Below the pieces are notes generated by a model. The model did not search any database. It saw nothing but the letters and a program-made list of their open reading frames with translations, and was not told the origin of the DNA. Shown one piece after another: positions 50,524 to 60,497 of a stretch of 64,000 nt of DNA. Both the position numbers and the translations under genes were made by a program. Positions within the stretch are counted from its first letter, which is position 1. Each line of letters opens with the position of its first letter. Source of the stretch: an uncultured bacterium (GTDB lineage Bacteria; Edwardsbacteria; AC1; EtOH8); the NCBI GenBank assembly GCA_937863685.1, contig CALMGM010000002.1:45869-109868 (forward strand), given 5' to 3'.

Positions 50524-50552
50524 TTGACAAATAACCGAATTTAGATTATAGT
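50524..50552 (+). promoter_or_regulatory. Strong promoter of the surface-protein locus
   Basis: TTGACA (50524-50529), 17 bases, TATAGT (50547-50552). The start would be near 50559, leaving a leader of about 205 bases before ATG 50765. Confidence 0.75.
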
Positions 50553-50689
50553 TAATTGCAATCAATCGGAGTTTTGTATTAGAATCTTAAAGTCAGTGAT
50601 CCTGGTTTAAATTTTTAGTGCTTGGGGTATTTACCAACTTAAAGTTGCCAAAATATCCTGATTTTGCATATAAAAACTTAAACGACACT

Positions 50690-50750
50690 GGCTTTTAATG
50701 TTATAGTAAACTCGCAAAAGCCGGGTCTCTTAACGGGATACCGGTTTTTT
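50690..50750 (+). promoter_or_regulatory. Possible attenuator: mutually exclusive hairpins in the C25 leader
   Basis: GGCTTTT (50690-50696) can pair with AAAAGCC (50716-50722). The same AAAA(g)CCGG can instead pair with CCGGTTTT (50741-50748) to form a terminator-like stem ending in a T-run. The second stem has a bulged G and a mispaired middle, so it is moderate in strength. Confidence 0.4.
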
Positions 50751-50764
50751 ATTATTATTAAAAT

Positions 50765-53700
50765 ATGATAAAAAAGATCACATATAGCCTGATCCTGATC
50801 ATAGCGGCCTGCGGCCAGCTTAGGGCGGAGAGCCGTTTGGTATCGGCCGATGCATATTCCGCTGTCGTAGAATATACCATGGAGCAGCCTGAGTTCAGGA
50901 CCAATGTCGATGGTGGGCAGACCATCTTTCTGCCAGGCTGCCAGACGGCAGGGCAGCCCGGAGCGCCGGCTGCTTTGGAGTATCCGCTAAGTCTGGGCGT
51001 TCCGGGGGGAGCCCGGGTCAAGGTGCAGGTTTTGGCGGTGGAATCGGAGGATATCCGTGATTTCAATTTGGCTCCTAACCCGGTCCTGACATCATCCGGA
51101 CAGCCTGGTTTGGGTGAATATAAAAACATCAAGAATCCTTCGATCTATGGCCAGGCGGGCATGCTGCCCGGGGCAATTGCCAGCTTGAATTCGGTCGAAA
51201 AGCTGCGGCAGTATAATATAGCCGGAATAAAGATGGCCCCGGTCCAGTACGACCCTTTAGCCGGCATATTAAGGCTGAATAAGAGGATAACGGTCAAGGT
51301 CAGCTGGGATATTGCCGGGCGGGATAACGATGTCCGGCCGGACCCGGCCTTTGCCCCGGTGTTCTCAAAACTCCTGATCAACTATCCCCAGTGCCGTAAT
51401 TGGAAGATCGCTGAAAAAATCTCCAAGTCAAAGGCGGTTGACCCGTTTGACGGCTATGCCGCTTGGTATAAAATATCGGTTTTGCAGGAAGGCATCTATT
51501 GCCTGGACTACGATTATTTGTTGCGCAACGGGATCGACCCGTCCGTCATCGATCCCCGGACCATAAAGATATTCTCCGGCGGCTCGGAGGCCCTGCCCAA
51601 GGACCGGAATATAGCCGTGCCGGACACCATGAAGCAGGTAGCAATTTGGATCAAGGGGCAGGATGATGGCAGATTCGACCAGGGAGATCATATTATTTTC
51701 TACGGGCAGGACCTGTCCGGCTGGCATAAGAATGCAAAATTGACAACCCCGCAGTTCTTTAATCCCTATGCCGACACCAATTGCTACTGGCTGACCTGGG
51801 GCGGCGACAACGGCCGGCGGATGCAGGTAAGGAATTGTGAACCCGGTCCAGAGAACCTGCTGCCCTTGCGGTCTTTTATCGATACCCTGCATTTTGAACA
51901 GGACAAGTTCAATCCGTTCAATTCCGGGGAGTTCTACTACTGGGCCAACATGAGAAGATCTCCATATGAAAACAGCAAGCTGTATTCGTATGACCTGGCC
52001 ACCCCCGGTGTCTCGAGCGGGCAAGGAACGATGAGGATAAAACTGCGGGCGGGGCTTAATTCCAAGCATCATATTGTATGGGGTTTAAACGGATTGCCAT
52101 CAAAGGATTTTTCATGGACGGGCAGCATAGGCCCTCCCGATAATGGCAGTGAGCCGATAATAGCCAAGGAGAAGACGGATTCGGCGGATATTGGTAATCT
52201 GCAGGACGGGACGAATGCCTTGACCATCACCCTGTTAAAGGAAAATGCCGACACCAGTGATGCCATATATTTCAACTGGCTGGAGTTAGTATACTCACGC
52301 AAATTTCAGGCATACAAGGGGGGCCTCAAGTTCAGAGCCGATTCATCCGGGCAAACCGTTAACCGTTTCTATCTGACCGGGTTCAATTCCGATAGCTGCC
52401 AGCTGCTTGATATCTCTGATCCGGAGGATCCGGGGGCCCTGCAGACATCGAAGATATTTCCGGCCTACATCCAGTTTGACGATAATTGGAAAAGCGGCAA
52501 CAGGTATTTTGCCGCGGCCTCATCGGCCTGGCTCAAACCGAACAAAATGGAAGCTTACAATCCTAACCGCTTAAGGCAATTATGCGCCGACGTCAAGTAC
52601 CTGATGATCGTTGCTGACCAGCTTTGGCCCCAAGCCCAGGCTCTCTTGACCCATCATGGTGAAAAACCAGAACAGCAACCGGCCCGGGCGGTGAAGCTTT
52701 CCTGGATATACAACGAATTCGCTTTCGGTGTGAGCGACCCGGCCGCCATCCGCAATTTTTTAAAATATATCTATCTCAATTCCGGCGGCACCAGCCCGGC
52801 CTGGTGCCTGCTTTTTGGCAACGGAAATTATGACTATCGGCATACGGACCGGTCCATAGCCAATACCAACCAGGTGCCTACTCATCAGGAGGATAATCTG
52901 AATTTCGTATTGAAGGAATATCAGCTGCATTCCTATGATGACTGGTATGCATATTGTGACACCAGCAGTTTTCCGCAGTTCTCCATAGGCCGTCTGCCGG
53001 CTTCCAATGGCGAGGAAGCCTGGAATGTGGTCAATAAAACCCTCAATTACGACTCCCCTAAAACCCTGGCTCCTTGGCGGACTCAGGCATTGTTGGTGGC
53101 TGATGATGATGATATGGGAGCGACCGAAACATTGTACAATCTATTGCCGAATAAGTATTCTGTCCAGAAAGTGTATGGAAACAGTTACCCGTTGGAGGGA
53201 AAATACAAACCCAAGGCCAGGGCCGATCTCAATAAATTCTGGGATGAGGGAACGGGGATCATAAATTTCGTCGGCCATGGCGCCTGGTGGGCATGGGGCG
53301 ATGAATGGTATTTCAGGGATACCGATGTGCCGTACTTGACAAACGGCACCAGGCTTCCCTTGGTGATTACCGCTTCATGCGGTGTTTCCCGCTTTGACAA
53401 CCCTTATTATAAATGCATCAACTCCTTGATTGTGACAAAGCAAAGCGGAGGCGCTATTGCGTCCTTCGGCAGCACCAGGGAAAGTTATGCCGATCTTAAT
53501 AATGCCCTGAATAGAAACGTATATTCTGTTCTTTTCGATCCGGTCTATGATATTGGTACGTCCATATCCTATGCAAAGTACAAGAGCAATACCTATGGGG
53601 ATACGGCAGTGAATTACCGGGCGGTCAAATACAATCAGTGTTATACACTGTTGGGCGACCCGGCGGTAAAATTCGGCCTGCCCCAGAATCCGGTCGATAT

Positions 53701-54706
53701 CACCGTAAATCCCGATACCCTTTACAATCAGGGGCGTTACAATATCAGCGGGGTTGTGAGAGCGTCCAGTGGTTTCTCCGGCAGGGTAATGCTGGAATTG
53801 CGGAATGTTCCCAATGTGAATGCCGATTATAACTACCTGCTTCCGGGCGATATGATTTTCCGGGGTGAATTCCCGGTGACCAACGACAGCTTTAGGGTGA
53901 CCGTCAATATCCCCGATCAGCTGCACATCAGCCCTGAGCCGGGAGCCAGGATCCGGGCCTATGCCTGGAATTCCAAAGAGGATGCAGCCGGAACCAGTGC
54001 CGACACTCTTTGGATCGGAGGGGCCGATCCCAATCCCGATACCACTTACCAGGATACCGCCGCTCCCAAGATCGAACTGTTTTCGGGAGGGCTGGCGGTA
54101 AAACAGGGCGATTATCTCCCCGCCCAGGCCAGATTTAGGGTGCAGATATCAGATCAGAGCGGCATCAATATCATCCCCGGCTTTTCCAAATACGGAGAGA
54201 TAAAGTTCACGGTTCTCCTGAACAATGTTCAACTGGTGTCCGCCGATATTGCAAAATCTTTTGTTTACAGCATCTCTAGCGATACTTTGACCGAAGGCGC
54301 GGCAGGGTACGAATATAATTTTGACTCGACCGGCACATACAGGATCAAGATCGAGGCCTACGATACCCGGCTGAGAAAAGGGCTGTGGGAAAATACGGTT
54401 AACGTTGAGACCGATCTGAATATCCATTCGGTCTACAATTATCCCAATCCGATCAAAGAGGATACTTACTTCACTTTCATGCTGTCCCAGCCGGGGGATG
54501 TGACCATCCGGATATTTACGGTAGCAGGCAATATGGTCAGGGAGATATCGGCCCGGGGCTTGAATGCCGGCTACCAGCAGGTGCACTGGAACGGACGGGA
54601 CGACCGCGGGGCGGTGTTGGCCAACGGGGTTTACCTCTACAAAATATCTGCCGCCGGAGACGGCCAGGAGAATTCGGAATTTGGTAAACTGGTAATGATG
54701 CGTTAA
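50765..54706 (+). CDS. Gingipain-like C25 peptidase with FlgD-type C-terminal domain (PorU-like)
   Basis: A 1313-residue secreted protein: signal peptide MIKKITYSLILIIAACGQLRA; an N-terminal gingipain propeptide-like part; a C25 catalytic domain with FVGHGAWWAWGDE (His838) and ITASCGVSRFDN (Cys872), a 34-residue spacing as in gingipains. Further beta domains follow, then a FlgD-like sandwich (YNYPNPIKEDTYFTF ... WNGRDDRGAVLANGVYLYK, about residues 1230-1313), the usual type IX sorting tail. PorU-type proteins themselves are C25 sortases of the type IX system, and a PorV-like gene follows. Either a PorU equivalent or a secreted protease; the FlgD tail would favour cargo. Confidence 0.85.
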   Translation: MIKKITYSLILIIAACGQLRAESRLVSADAYSAVVEYTMEQPEFRTNVDGGQTIFLPGCQTAGQPGAPAALEYPLSLGVPGGARVKVQVLAVESEDIRDFNLAPNPVLTSSGQPGLGEYKNIKNPSIYGQAGMLPGAIASLNSVEKLRQYNIAGIKMAPVQYDPLAGILRLNKRITVKVSWDIAGRDNDVRPDPAFAPVFSKLLINYPQCRNWKIAEKISKSKAVDPFDGYAAWYKISVLQEGIYCLDYDYLLRNGIDPSVIDPRTIKIFSGGSEALPKDRNIAVPDTMKQVAIWIKGQDDGRFDQGDHIIFYGQDLSGWHKNAKLTTPQFFNPYADTNCYWLTWGGDNGRRMQVRNCEPGPENLLPLRSFIDTLHFEQDKFNPFNSGEFYYWANMRRSPYENSKLYSYDLATPGVSSGQGTMRIKLRAGLNSKHHIVWGLNGLPSKDFSWTGSIGPPDNGSEPIIAKEKTDSADIGNLQDGTNALTITLLKENADTSDAIYFNWLELVYSRKFQAYKGGLKFRADSSGQTVNRFYLTGFNSDSCQLLDISDPEDPGALQTSKIFPAYIQFDDNWKSGNRYFAAASSAWLKPNKMEAYNPNRLRQLCADVKYLMIVADQLWPQAQALLTHHGEKPEQQPARAVKLSWIYNEFAFGVSDPAAIRNFLKYIYLNSGGTSPAWCLLFGNGNYDYRHTDRSIANTNQVPTHQEDNLNFVLKEYQLHSYDDWYAYCDTSSFPQFSIGRLPASNGEEAWNVVNKTLNYDSPKTLAPWRTQALLVADDDDMGATETLYNLLPNKYSVQKVYGNSYPLEGKYKPKARADLNKFWDEGTGIINFVGHGAWWAWGDEWYFRDTDVPYLTNGTRLPLVITASCGVSRFDNPYYKCINSLIVTKQSGGAIASFGSTRESYADLNNALNRNVYSVLFDPVYDIGTSISYAKYKSNTYGDTAVNYRAVKYNQCYTLLGDPAVKFGLPQNPVDITVNPDTLYNQGRYNISGVVRASSGFSGRVMLELRNVPNVNADYNYLLPGDMIFRGEFPVTNDSFRVTVNIPDQLHISPEPGARIRAYAWNSKEDAAGTSADTLWIGGADPNPDTTYQDTAAPKIELFSGGLAVKQGDYLPAQARFRVQISDQSGINIIPGFSKYGEIKFTVLLNNVQLVSADIAKSFVYSISSDTLTEGAAGYEYNFDSTGTYRIKIEAYDTRLRKGLWENTVNVETDLNIHSVYNYPNPIKEDTYFTFMLSQPGDVTIRIFTVAGNMVREISARGLNAGYQQVHWNGRDDRGAVLANGVYLYKISAAGDGQENSEFGKLVMMR

Positions 54707-54739
54707 TAGAAAAAGATAAACTTTAGGGGAGCTCATCTA

Positions 54740-57214
54740 ATGTTGTTGAAAAGATCATCCAAGATCCTGGTGCGGTGGGCCGTGTTGCTGACTTTGCTGG
54801 CATCCGGCACTGCTTATGCCATATCCGAGGGCGGGGCCATCTTCCTTTTGATCCGTCCGGGGGCCAGGCCCAGCGGCATGGGCAGCGCTTTTGCGGCCAT
54901 CTCCGATGATGCCACCGCCACTTACTTCAACCCGGCCGGGCTGGCTTTTTTGATGCCGGAGACGGTCCAGTACATCAAAGAGGATGATGTCAAGGATTGG
55001 GCGCTTATGGTGTCCGATCTGCAGGAGAAGGACGCCTTTTATCTGTTTCAGCAGAAGGAACTGCTGGATCCGGCATCAATCATAATACAGGCCAGGCAAT
55101 CGCCGCTGCTGACCGTGACCGATATCACGGAATGGGGCAAGTTTCGCGGGCTGCTGGCCGATTCCTCCAGCGGCAACAAGGCCGGCCGGCTGATATATGG
55201 ATGGATGGACAGCACCGCTCTGGCAGTTATCAGCAGACCCGACAGCGACATGACCCTCCAGGACAAATGGACTGTGCTATACAGCATCAACCGGAACCTG
55301 TCGTCAGGCCCGGCCATCTGCCGGCAGTCAGCCAAGGACGGCATCGAACTGCCTGGTCAGGCAGCCCTGCTGATCCAGACCGGAAAAGACAGCAGGGAGG
55401 CCAAGGTGTTCACCGCCGGGGATTTCCTGGATCCCGAAGCATTGGTCCAGAGATTGACCGCGGCCGGAGATCCCCTGTCAAGATACCTGTGGGGCCGGTT
55501 CTCACTACGCAGCCGGGCCGCCTTGCAGAAAGGCATGAACCCCGATTCTGCCGGCATCACTCTGGCCTTGGAACTCAACAAGATCATCAAGGGCCGGTTG
55601 TATCAGGCCGCTAGGTTTGCCGGGGTGGAATTATCGGATGAACTTAAGGGCAAGCTGGGACTCAATCCCAAGGGGCAGGACCTGACGCTGCTGAACCTGC
55701 AATTGCTGGAGGCGGCTTACCCCCGACAGATCTGGCTGGCGGTTGATTACCAGAAGCTGGGGACCGAAAACGGATTGAAATTGAACCGGCTGCTGCTGGA
55801 GTCCTATCTGGCAACTTTGGTCAAACCCTTCGGCAACCGGACGAATAACGACTCCCTCTCCTCCTTTATCAAGGTAATGTTCGACCAGCCGGGCTGGGAG
55901 CTGTTGAATGATTATCACGGCCAGGCGCCATTGACCGCGGAGGAGGAGAACGGGACTTTGGAATTTATGAATGCCGTGCTCAACGGTTATGAAACCGATC
56001 AGCCGGGCCAGACAGACAACCTACAGGCACTCAAGATGAAACGAACGGCCCTCGAAGCCCTGTTCCCGATCGAGGTGACATCATCCCGGGAAAAAATACA
56101 GGCCTCGGCCCTGATGCATGTCCGAAGCCTGCTGGCCCCGGAATTCACCGCCATCTGCGATAAATACCGGACCAACAAGGTCGTCAGCCGGGAGGACAAG
56201 GAATCCCTGCTGGGGGGCTTGAACCAACTGCTGGTCAACCGGACCCTCTACCGGGCCGAAGATTTCAAGGAAGGCCAGATTGACCCGTCGACCCAAAGCT
56301 ATCTCCAGGCGGGGATAGAATATCTGTCCATAGAGGACCTGACGGCCCTGAATCGCAAACTGCTGGAAACCATCATGCCCGGCGCCCTGAAACGAAGGGT
56401 GGATCCCGTTCCGCATTATGCCACTCTGATGCACTCTCCCTGGCTTTCCGATATCTGGGGTGACGTGGGCGACATGTATTATGAATTCATCGCCTATGCT
56501 CAGCCGGTGAAGGATTGGGGGGTCTTCGGCGGCAATGTGGTCTTTCTGTCCGAAGGCACCAACCAGCATATCGACACGGACCAGAGGGTACTGGGCACTT
56601 TCTCCAGTTACGAGTTCTCCCCGACCCTGTCCTACGCCAACCGGATCTACAGCGATCTGGCCGGCGGCATCAACCTAAAACTGATCTATTCGCACCTGGC
56701 GCCGTTCGGAGCCCCGGGCCAGGAGGGAAAGGGAATAGCCACCACCTGGGCACTGGACCTGGGCTTGTTGTACCGCGGCCCGATCGACGGGCTGGCCCTG
56801 GGCCTCAATGTCCAGAATATCGGCCCGGATCTTACCTACATAGACGAACAGCAGGCCGATCCCCTGTCCCGCAACATCAGGCTCGGGACCGCCTACGATA
56901 TCCTTGACGGCAAATATTCAAAATTGACCGCCGCCTGGGATGTTACCAAAACCATTGTGGACCTGACCCCGGACCGGCCCTGGCGGGAAGAGCTTAAGGA
57001 TGTGGTCCACCACGGCGGCATGGAGTACTGGTACTTGGGGCCGGCCAGCCTGGCTCTGAGGGCCGGATATGTGCTGGACGAAGTGGGCCAGATCAAAGGC
57101 CCCACCTACGGAGCGGGTGTGGGATTCCGCAAGATACAATTTGACTTCGCCATGGAGTCGGGCGGCGATCTGCAGAAGTTCAACAAGAAATTCTCGCTGT
57201 CGGCGGTATTTTAA
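54740..57214 (+). CDS. PorV/PorQ-like outer-membrane protein with large helical insertion
   Basis: An 824-residue protein with a signal peptide. Residues 30-72 (GGAIFLLIRPGARPSGMGSA, SDDATATYFNPAGLAFL) are the PorV/PorQ start, and residues 556-824 (LMHSPWLSDI; barrel strands; final FNKKFSLSAVF) are the rest of the FadL/PorV-type barrel. The intervening 480 residues are not found in ordinary PorV (350-400 aa). They are helical with internal repeats (LYQAARF...LNLQLLEAAYP near 287; LYRAEDF...LNRKLLETIMP near 503). PorV shuttles cargo to PorU; the insertion could be a periplasmic or surface module. It follows the C25 gene by 34 bases. Confidence 0.78.
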   Translation: MLLKRSSKILVRWAVLLTLLASGTAYAISEGGAIFLLIRPGARPSGMGSAFAAISDDATATYFNPAGLAFLMPETVQYIKEDDVKDWALMVSDLQEKDAFYLFQQKELLDPASIIIQARQSPLLTVTDITEWGKFRGLLADSSSGNKAGRLIYGWMDSTALAVISRPDSDMTLQDKWTVLYSINRNLSSGPAICRQSAKDGIELPGQAALLIQTGKDSREAKVFTAGDFLDPEALVQRLTAAGDPLSRYLWGRFSLRSRAALQKGMNPDSAGITLALELNKIIKGRLYQAARFAGVELSDELKGKLGLNPKGQDLTLLNLQLLEAAYPRQIWLAVDYQKLGTENGLKLNRLLLESYLATLVKPFGNRTNNDSLSSFIKVMFDQPGWELLNDYHGQAPLTAEEENGTLEFMNAVLNGYETDQPGQTDNLQALKMKRTALEALFPIEVTSSREKIQASALMHVRSLLAPEFTAICDKYRTNKVVSREDKESLLGGLNQLLVNRTLYRAEDFKEGQIDPSTQSYLQAGIEYLSIEDLTALNRKLLETIMPGALKRRVDPVPHYATLMHSPWLSDIWGDVGDMYYEFIAYAQPVKDWGVFGGNVVFLSEGTNQHIDTDQRVLGTFSSYEFSPTLSYANRIYSDLAGGINLKLIYSHLAPFGAPGQEGKGIATTWALDLGLLYRGPIDGLALGLNVQNIGPDLTYIDEQQADPLSRNIRLGTAYDILDGKYSKLTAAWDVTKTIVDLTPDRPWREELKDVVHHGGMEYWYLGPASLALRAGYVLDEVGQIKGPTYGAGVGFRKIQFDFAMESGGDLQKFNKKFSLSAVF

Positions 57215-57248
57215 CAGATATTCAAACCTATGAATCAGGGGAGGCATC

Positions 57249-60200
57249 TTGAGGCTCTCATTTAAAAACATGATCGGATTGGCGTCCCTATCGGTGTTGC
57301 TGGCCGGAAGTGTGCAGGGCGATGAGTTGCGGGATCTGAAGGCAACCTGGAAGAGTTCCATGCCCATCGCCGAACAGCTAAAAATACAGACCAGGCGCTA
57401 TCGGGATGCGGTCTGTTCCCGCAATGTTCTGGGCGGGATACGGGCTGCCAAGTCAAAAAAAGGTGCCAAGGCCGCCACCCCCGATACTGTCAAGGTGCTG
57501 GTGATCAAGGCCCAGTTCCAGCTGGACAGCGACGTTAACACCACCGGGAACGGACATTTTGACTATAGCGGCAACGGTGAGCCGATCTACACCAACAACG
57601 ATCCGGCCCAGGGGCATAACCTCTATTACGAGCCGCCCCACGACAGCACCTATATCCACAATCAGATGCTGGCAATGAGGAATTATTACCTGGCGGTCTC
57701 CTATGGAAAACTCTACGTTGAATTCGAGCAGTTTCCCAGGGGCGATACCGCCTATACCCTGCCGCACCAGATGTCCTTCTACAGCGATTTCTATAATAAC
57801 TGGGACAACTGGGGGGCCGGACTGTATTTTCTGTTCCGGGACGCCATTGTGGCGGCCGACGACGATCCGGCCAACATCTCCTTCAAGGACTACCAGTCCT
57901 TCATGGTGATCCATGCCGGCTCCTGCTGGCAGACCGACCCCTGGGGAGCCGACATCCCCTCGGTGTTCATCTCCCTGGGCGACCAGCCGCTGATCGCCAA
58001 TGCCGGCGCCGATACCATCTATGACGGCATCCTGGACGCCGCCACCCAGAGCCAGGACGGCATGGTGTTGGGATCGCAGGGGGAGTTTGCCCATGAGTTC
58101 GGCCACCAATTGGGACTGCCCGACCTTTATGATTACACCTACGAATCCGCCGGACTGGGGGAGTGGGAACTGATGTCCTGGGGCTCCTTCAACATGAATG
58201 CCTATGTCCCGCCGCATTTTTCGGCCTGGTGCAAGGCGTTTTTGGGATGGGCCGATCCCATCGAGCTTAAGCCGGGGGACGATCTCGAGCAGGTTTTTGC
58301 CTGGGTTGCCAAGGATCCCAAGGCCATCGTCAAGATTCCGATCAATTCCCACGAATATTATCTGGTCGAGAACCGCCGGGCCTGGGCCAATCCCAATGAT
58401 CAGGTGACATATCAAGATTCCTTGTACGGCTACGGGTCCGACAGCAGCGCTGTCAGGGTTTGGCGAAACGGGGTGCTGGTGAAAGTTGATGATTACGATA
58501 TGTCGCTGCCCTTCGACCTGAGCAAAGGCGGCCTGCTGGTCTATCATGTGGACGAGGATCTCATCAGCCGGCGCTGGGAGGACAACAGCCTGATGACCGG
58601 GACGCCCAAGGCCATCTATATGCTGGAGGCCGATCACATCCAGGACCTGCGGCACTGGGTAAGCTCCCCGTATTCCACCATCGCCAGTCCTTATGACGCT
58701 TACTTTAAGGGGAACAACGACCGGCTGGATGACGCCAGCGATCCGGCCACCCTGGCCAACGACGGCTCGTCCACCCATATATCCATATACAACATCTCGC
58801 TCCCGGGGGATACCATGAAAGCCCGGGTCAAGGTGGGTTGGTCGGTGCCGGGCTTCCCGGCAGTGCTGGGGGACACAGTGGACTGGAACAGCGTCAATTA
58901 CCTGACAATGGATCCTGGCACCGATTCGTCCTACATGGCGGTGTTGGTGGCCGGGGTCAACGGCGGTCTTTATGCCTGGAAATCGGATGGCACCGGCCTG
59001 TTCAACCGCGATACTGTTATCGTTCTGCCGGGCAATGATACGGTCCAGGTCCGGGCTGAGATCGCCAGGGTCAAGGAAGGCAGTTATGTCTATTCCTCTC
59101 CGGCGGCGGCGGATATCGACCGGGACGGGGTGCAGGAGGTGTTCATTGCCTCGTCCTATTCCATGACCGAGGGGCAGGTATCCGGGTTCAGACTGATCTC
59201 CCAGCCGGACACGGTGCTGTCGGGCAACGGGAATCCGTATGTGGTCTACCACGCCACACCTCTTCCGGGATTCCCGGTCAGCCTGCCCGGTCCCATATTT
59301 TCCACGGTGGCCCTGGGTGATGTCAACGGCGACGATACCATGGAGGTGATCGCGGCCGGCGAGGATATGAAATTGCACGTCTGGGATCATAGAGGGAATA
59401 ACCTGCCTGGCTTTCCCCGGGACCTGGCAATGGAGACCCGTTCCACTCCGGCTCTGGCCGAATTGGATGCTTCATCGCCTGGTAAGGAGATAGTAGTCCT
59501 TTCCGGCGACAGCCGAGTCTTCGTATTTAAAGGGAATGGAGAGTTGGTGCCAGGATTCCCGGCTCTGCGGCCCTGGGCCGATGTTGTCAGCTCCTCGCCG
59601 GCGGTAGGCGATATCGACCGGGATGGAAGTCCGGACATTGTCTGCTGCACCAACAAAGGCATCTCCGTGGTCAACCGGACAGGCAAGATGTTAAAGGGCT
59701 GGCCGGCAATTTACAATGGGATCGCTTTGTCTTCTCCGGCGCTGGGCGATGTCGATGGCGACGGATATCTGGAACTGGCGGTGGCCGTCGACAATAAACT
59801 TTATGCCTATAATTACAACGGCACTTTGGTGGAGGGCTTCCCGGTGGTCGTTTCGGCATCGCAGCTGGTGCAGTCCTCTCCGATAATGGCCGATGTGGAC
59901 GGGGACCGCCTGCCGGAGATCGTGATCGGCTCCCCGGACAATTCTTTGATGGCCTTCAATGGCGACGGCAGCGATGCGGTCGGCTTTCCCCTGACCATTG
60001 GCGGACGCACCTTTTCCACGCCATTGGCTTTTGATTTTAACGGCGACTCCACCGGCACCGAACTGGCCGTTGGCTGTGATGACGGAAGGCTGTATGCCTG
60101 GAGTTTGCCGTCGGCCTATTCCTCCCGGACCAGCCACTGGACCGGATTTCATAACGACCAGGCCAACTCCGGGTATTTGAACTGGGATCTATCCCAGCAT

Positions 60201-60497
60201 CCGCTGAAGATTTCGGGTAAACTGCTGGCCAATGCTTATGTGTATCCCAATCCGGCCCGGGGGAATTCCGCCAAAATTAGGTTCTCCCTGAACAGCCAGG
60301 CCAACGTCAATGTCAAGGTGTTCAACCTGGCCGGCGATCTGGTGCAGGAATTCGGCCAAGCGGGATTTGCCGGGACCGAGAATGAGATCTTATGGAAGCT
60401 TGATTTCCTGGCTTTCGGGGTCTATATACTAAGGCTGGAGGCGGCCTCCTCAAACGACACCCAATACCAGATATTGAAAGCGGCGGTGATAAGATGA
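57249..60497 (+). CDS. M6-family metalloprotease with FG-GAP propeller and FlgD-type C-terminal domain
   Basis: A 1082-residue secreted protein starting at TTG 57249 behind GGGGAGG. Signal peptide MRLSFKNMIGLASLSVLLAG. M6 (immune inhibitor A-like) catalytic domain with HEFGHQLGLPDLYDY (zinc site, His282/Glu283/His286). Five FG-GAP-like blades at about residues 615-920 (ADIDRDGVQEVFIAS, GDVNGDDTMEVIAAG, GDIDRDGSPDIVCCT, GDVDGDGYLELAVAV, ADVDGDRLPEIVIGS). The last 80 residues form a FlgD-like tail (YPNPARGNSAKIRF ... FLAFGVYILRLEA). Probably secreted through the type IX-like path with the preceding genes. The stop overlaps the next start. Confidence 0.88.
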   Translation: MRLSFKNMIGLASLSVLLAGSVQGDELRDLKATWKSSMPIAEQLKIQTRRYRDAVCSRNVLGGIRAAKSKKGAKAATPDTVKVLVIKAQFQLDSDVNTTGNGHFDYSGNGEPIYTNNDPAQGHNLYYEPPHDSTYIHNQMLAMRNYYLAVSYGKLYVEFEQFPRGDTAYTLPHQMSFYSDFYNNWDNWGAGLYFLFRDAIVAADDDPANISFKDYQSFMVIHAGSCWQTDPWGADIPSVFISLGDQPLIANAGADTIYDGILDAATQSQDGMVLGSQGEFAHEFGHQLGLPDLYDYTYESAGLGEWELMSWGSFNMNAYVPPHFSAWCKAFLGWADPIELKPGDDLEQVFAWVAKDPKAIVKIPINSHEYYLVENRRAWANPNDQVTYQDSLYGYGSDSSAVRVWRNGVLVKVDDYDMSLPFDLSKGGLLVYHVDEDLISRRWEDNSLMTGTPKAIYMLEADHIQDLRHWVSSPYSTIASPYDAYFKGNNDRLDDASDPATLANDGSSTHISIYNISLPGDTMKARVKVGWSVPGFPAVLGDTVDWNSVNYLTMDPGTDSSYMAVLVAGVNGGLYAWKSDGTGLFNRDTVIVLPGNDTVQVRAEIARVKEGSYVYSSPAAADIDRDGVQEVFIASSYSMTEGQVSGFRLISQPDTVLSGNGNPYVVYHATPLPGFPVSLPGPIFSTVALGDVNGDDTMEVIAAGEDMKLHVWDHRGNNLPGFPRDLAMETRSTPALAELDASSPGKEIVVLSGDSRVFVFKGNGELVPGFPALRPWADVVSSSPAVGDIDRDGSPDIVCCTNKGISVVNRTGKMLKGWPAIYNGIALSSPALGDVDGDGYLELAVAVDNKLYAYNYNGTLVEGFPVVVSASQLVQSSPIMADVDGDRLPEIVIGSPDNSLMAFNGDGSDAVGFPLTIGGRTFSTPLAFDFNGDSTGTELAVGCDDGRLYAWSLPSAYSSRTSHWTGFHNDQANSGYLNWDLSQHPLKISGKLLANAYVYPNPARGNSAKIRFSLNSQANVNVKVFNLAGDLVQEFGQAGFAGTENEILWKLDFLAFGVYILRLEAASSNDTQYQILKAAVIR

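Noticed and set aside
50560..50764. c-di-GMP (GEMM-type) riboswitch
   Set aside because: Only a CGCAAAAGCC segment and a CCGG stem fit; the GAAA-tetraloop stem and other conserved positions were not found.
57453..59390. 645-codon reverse-strand frame opposite the M6 gene
   Set aside because: The + strand reading has clear M6 and FG-GAP motifs; the reverse reading has no recognisable domain.
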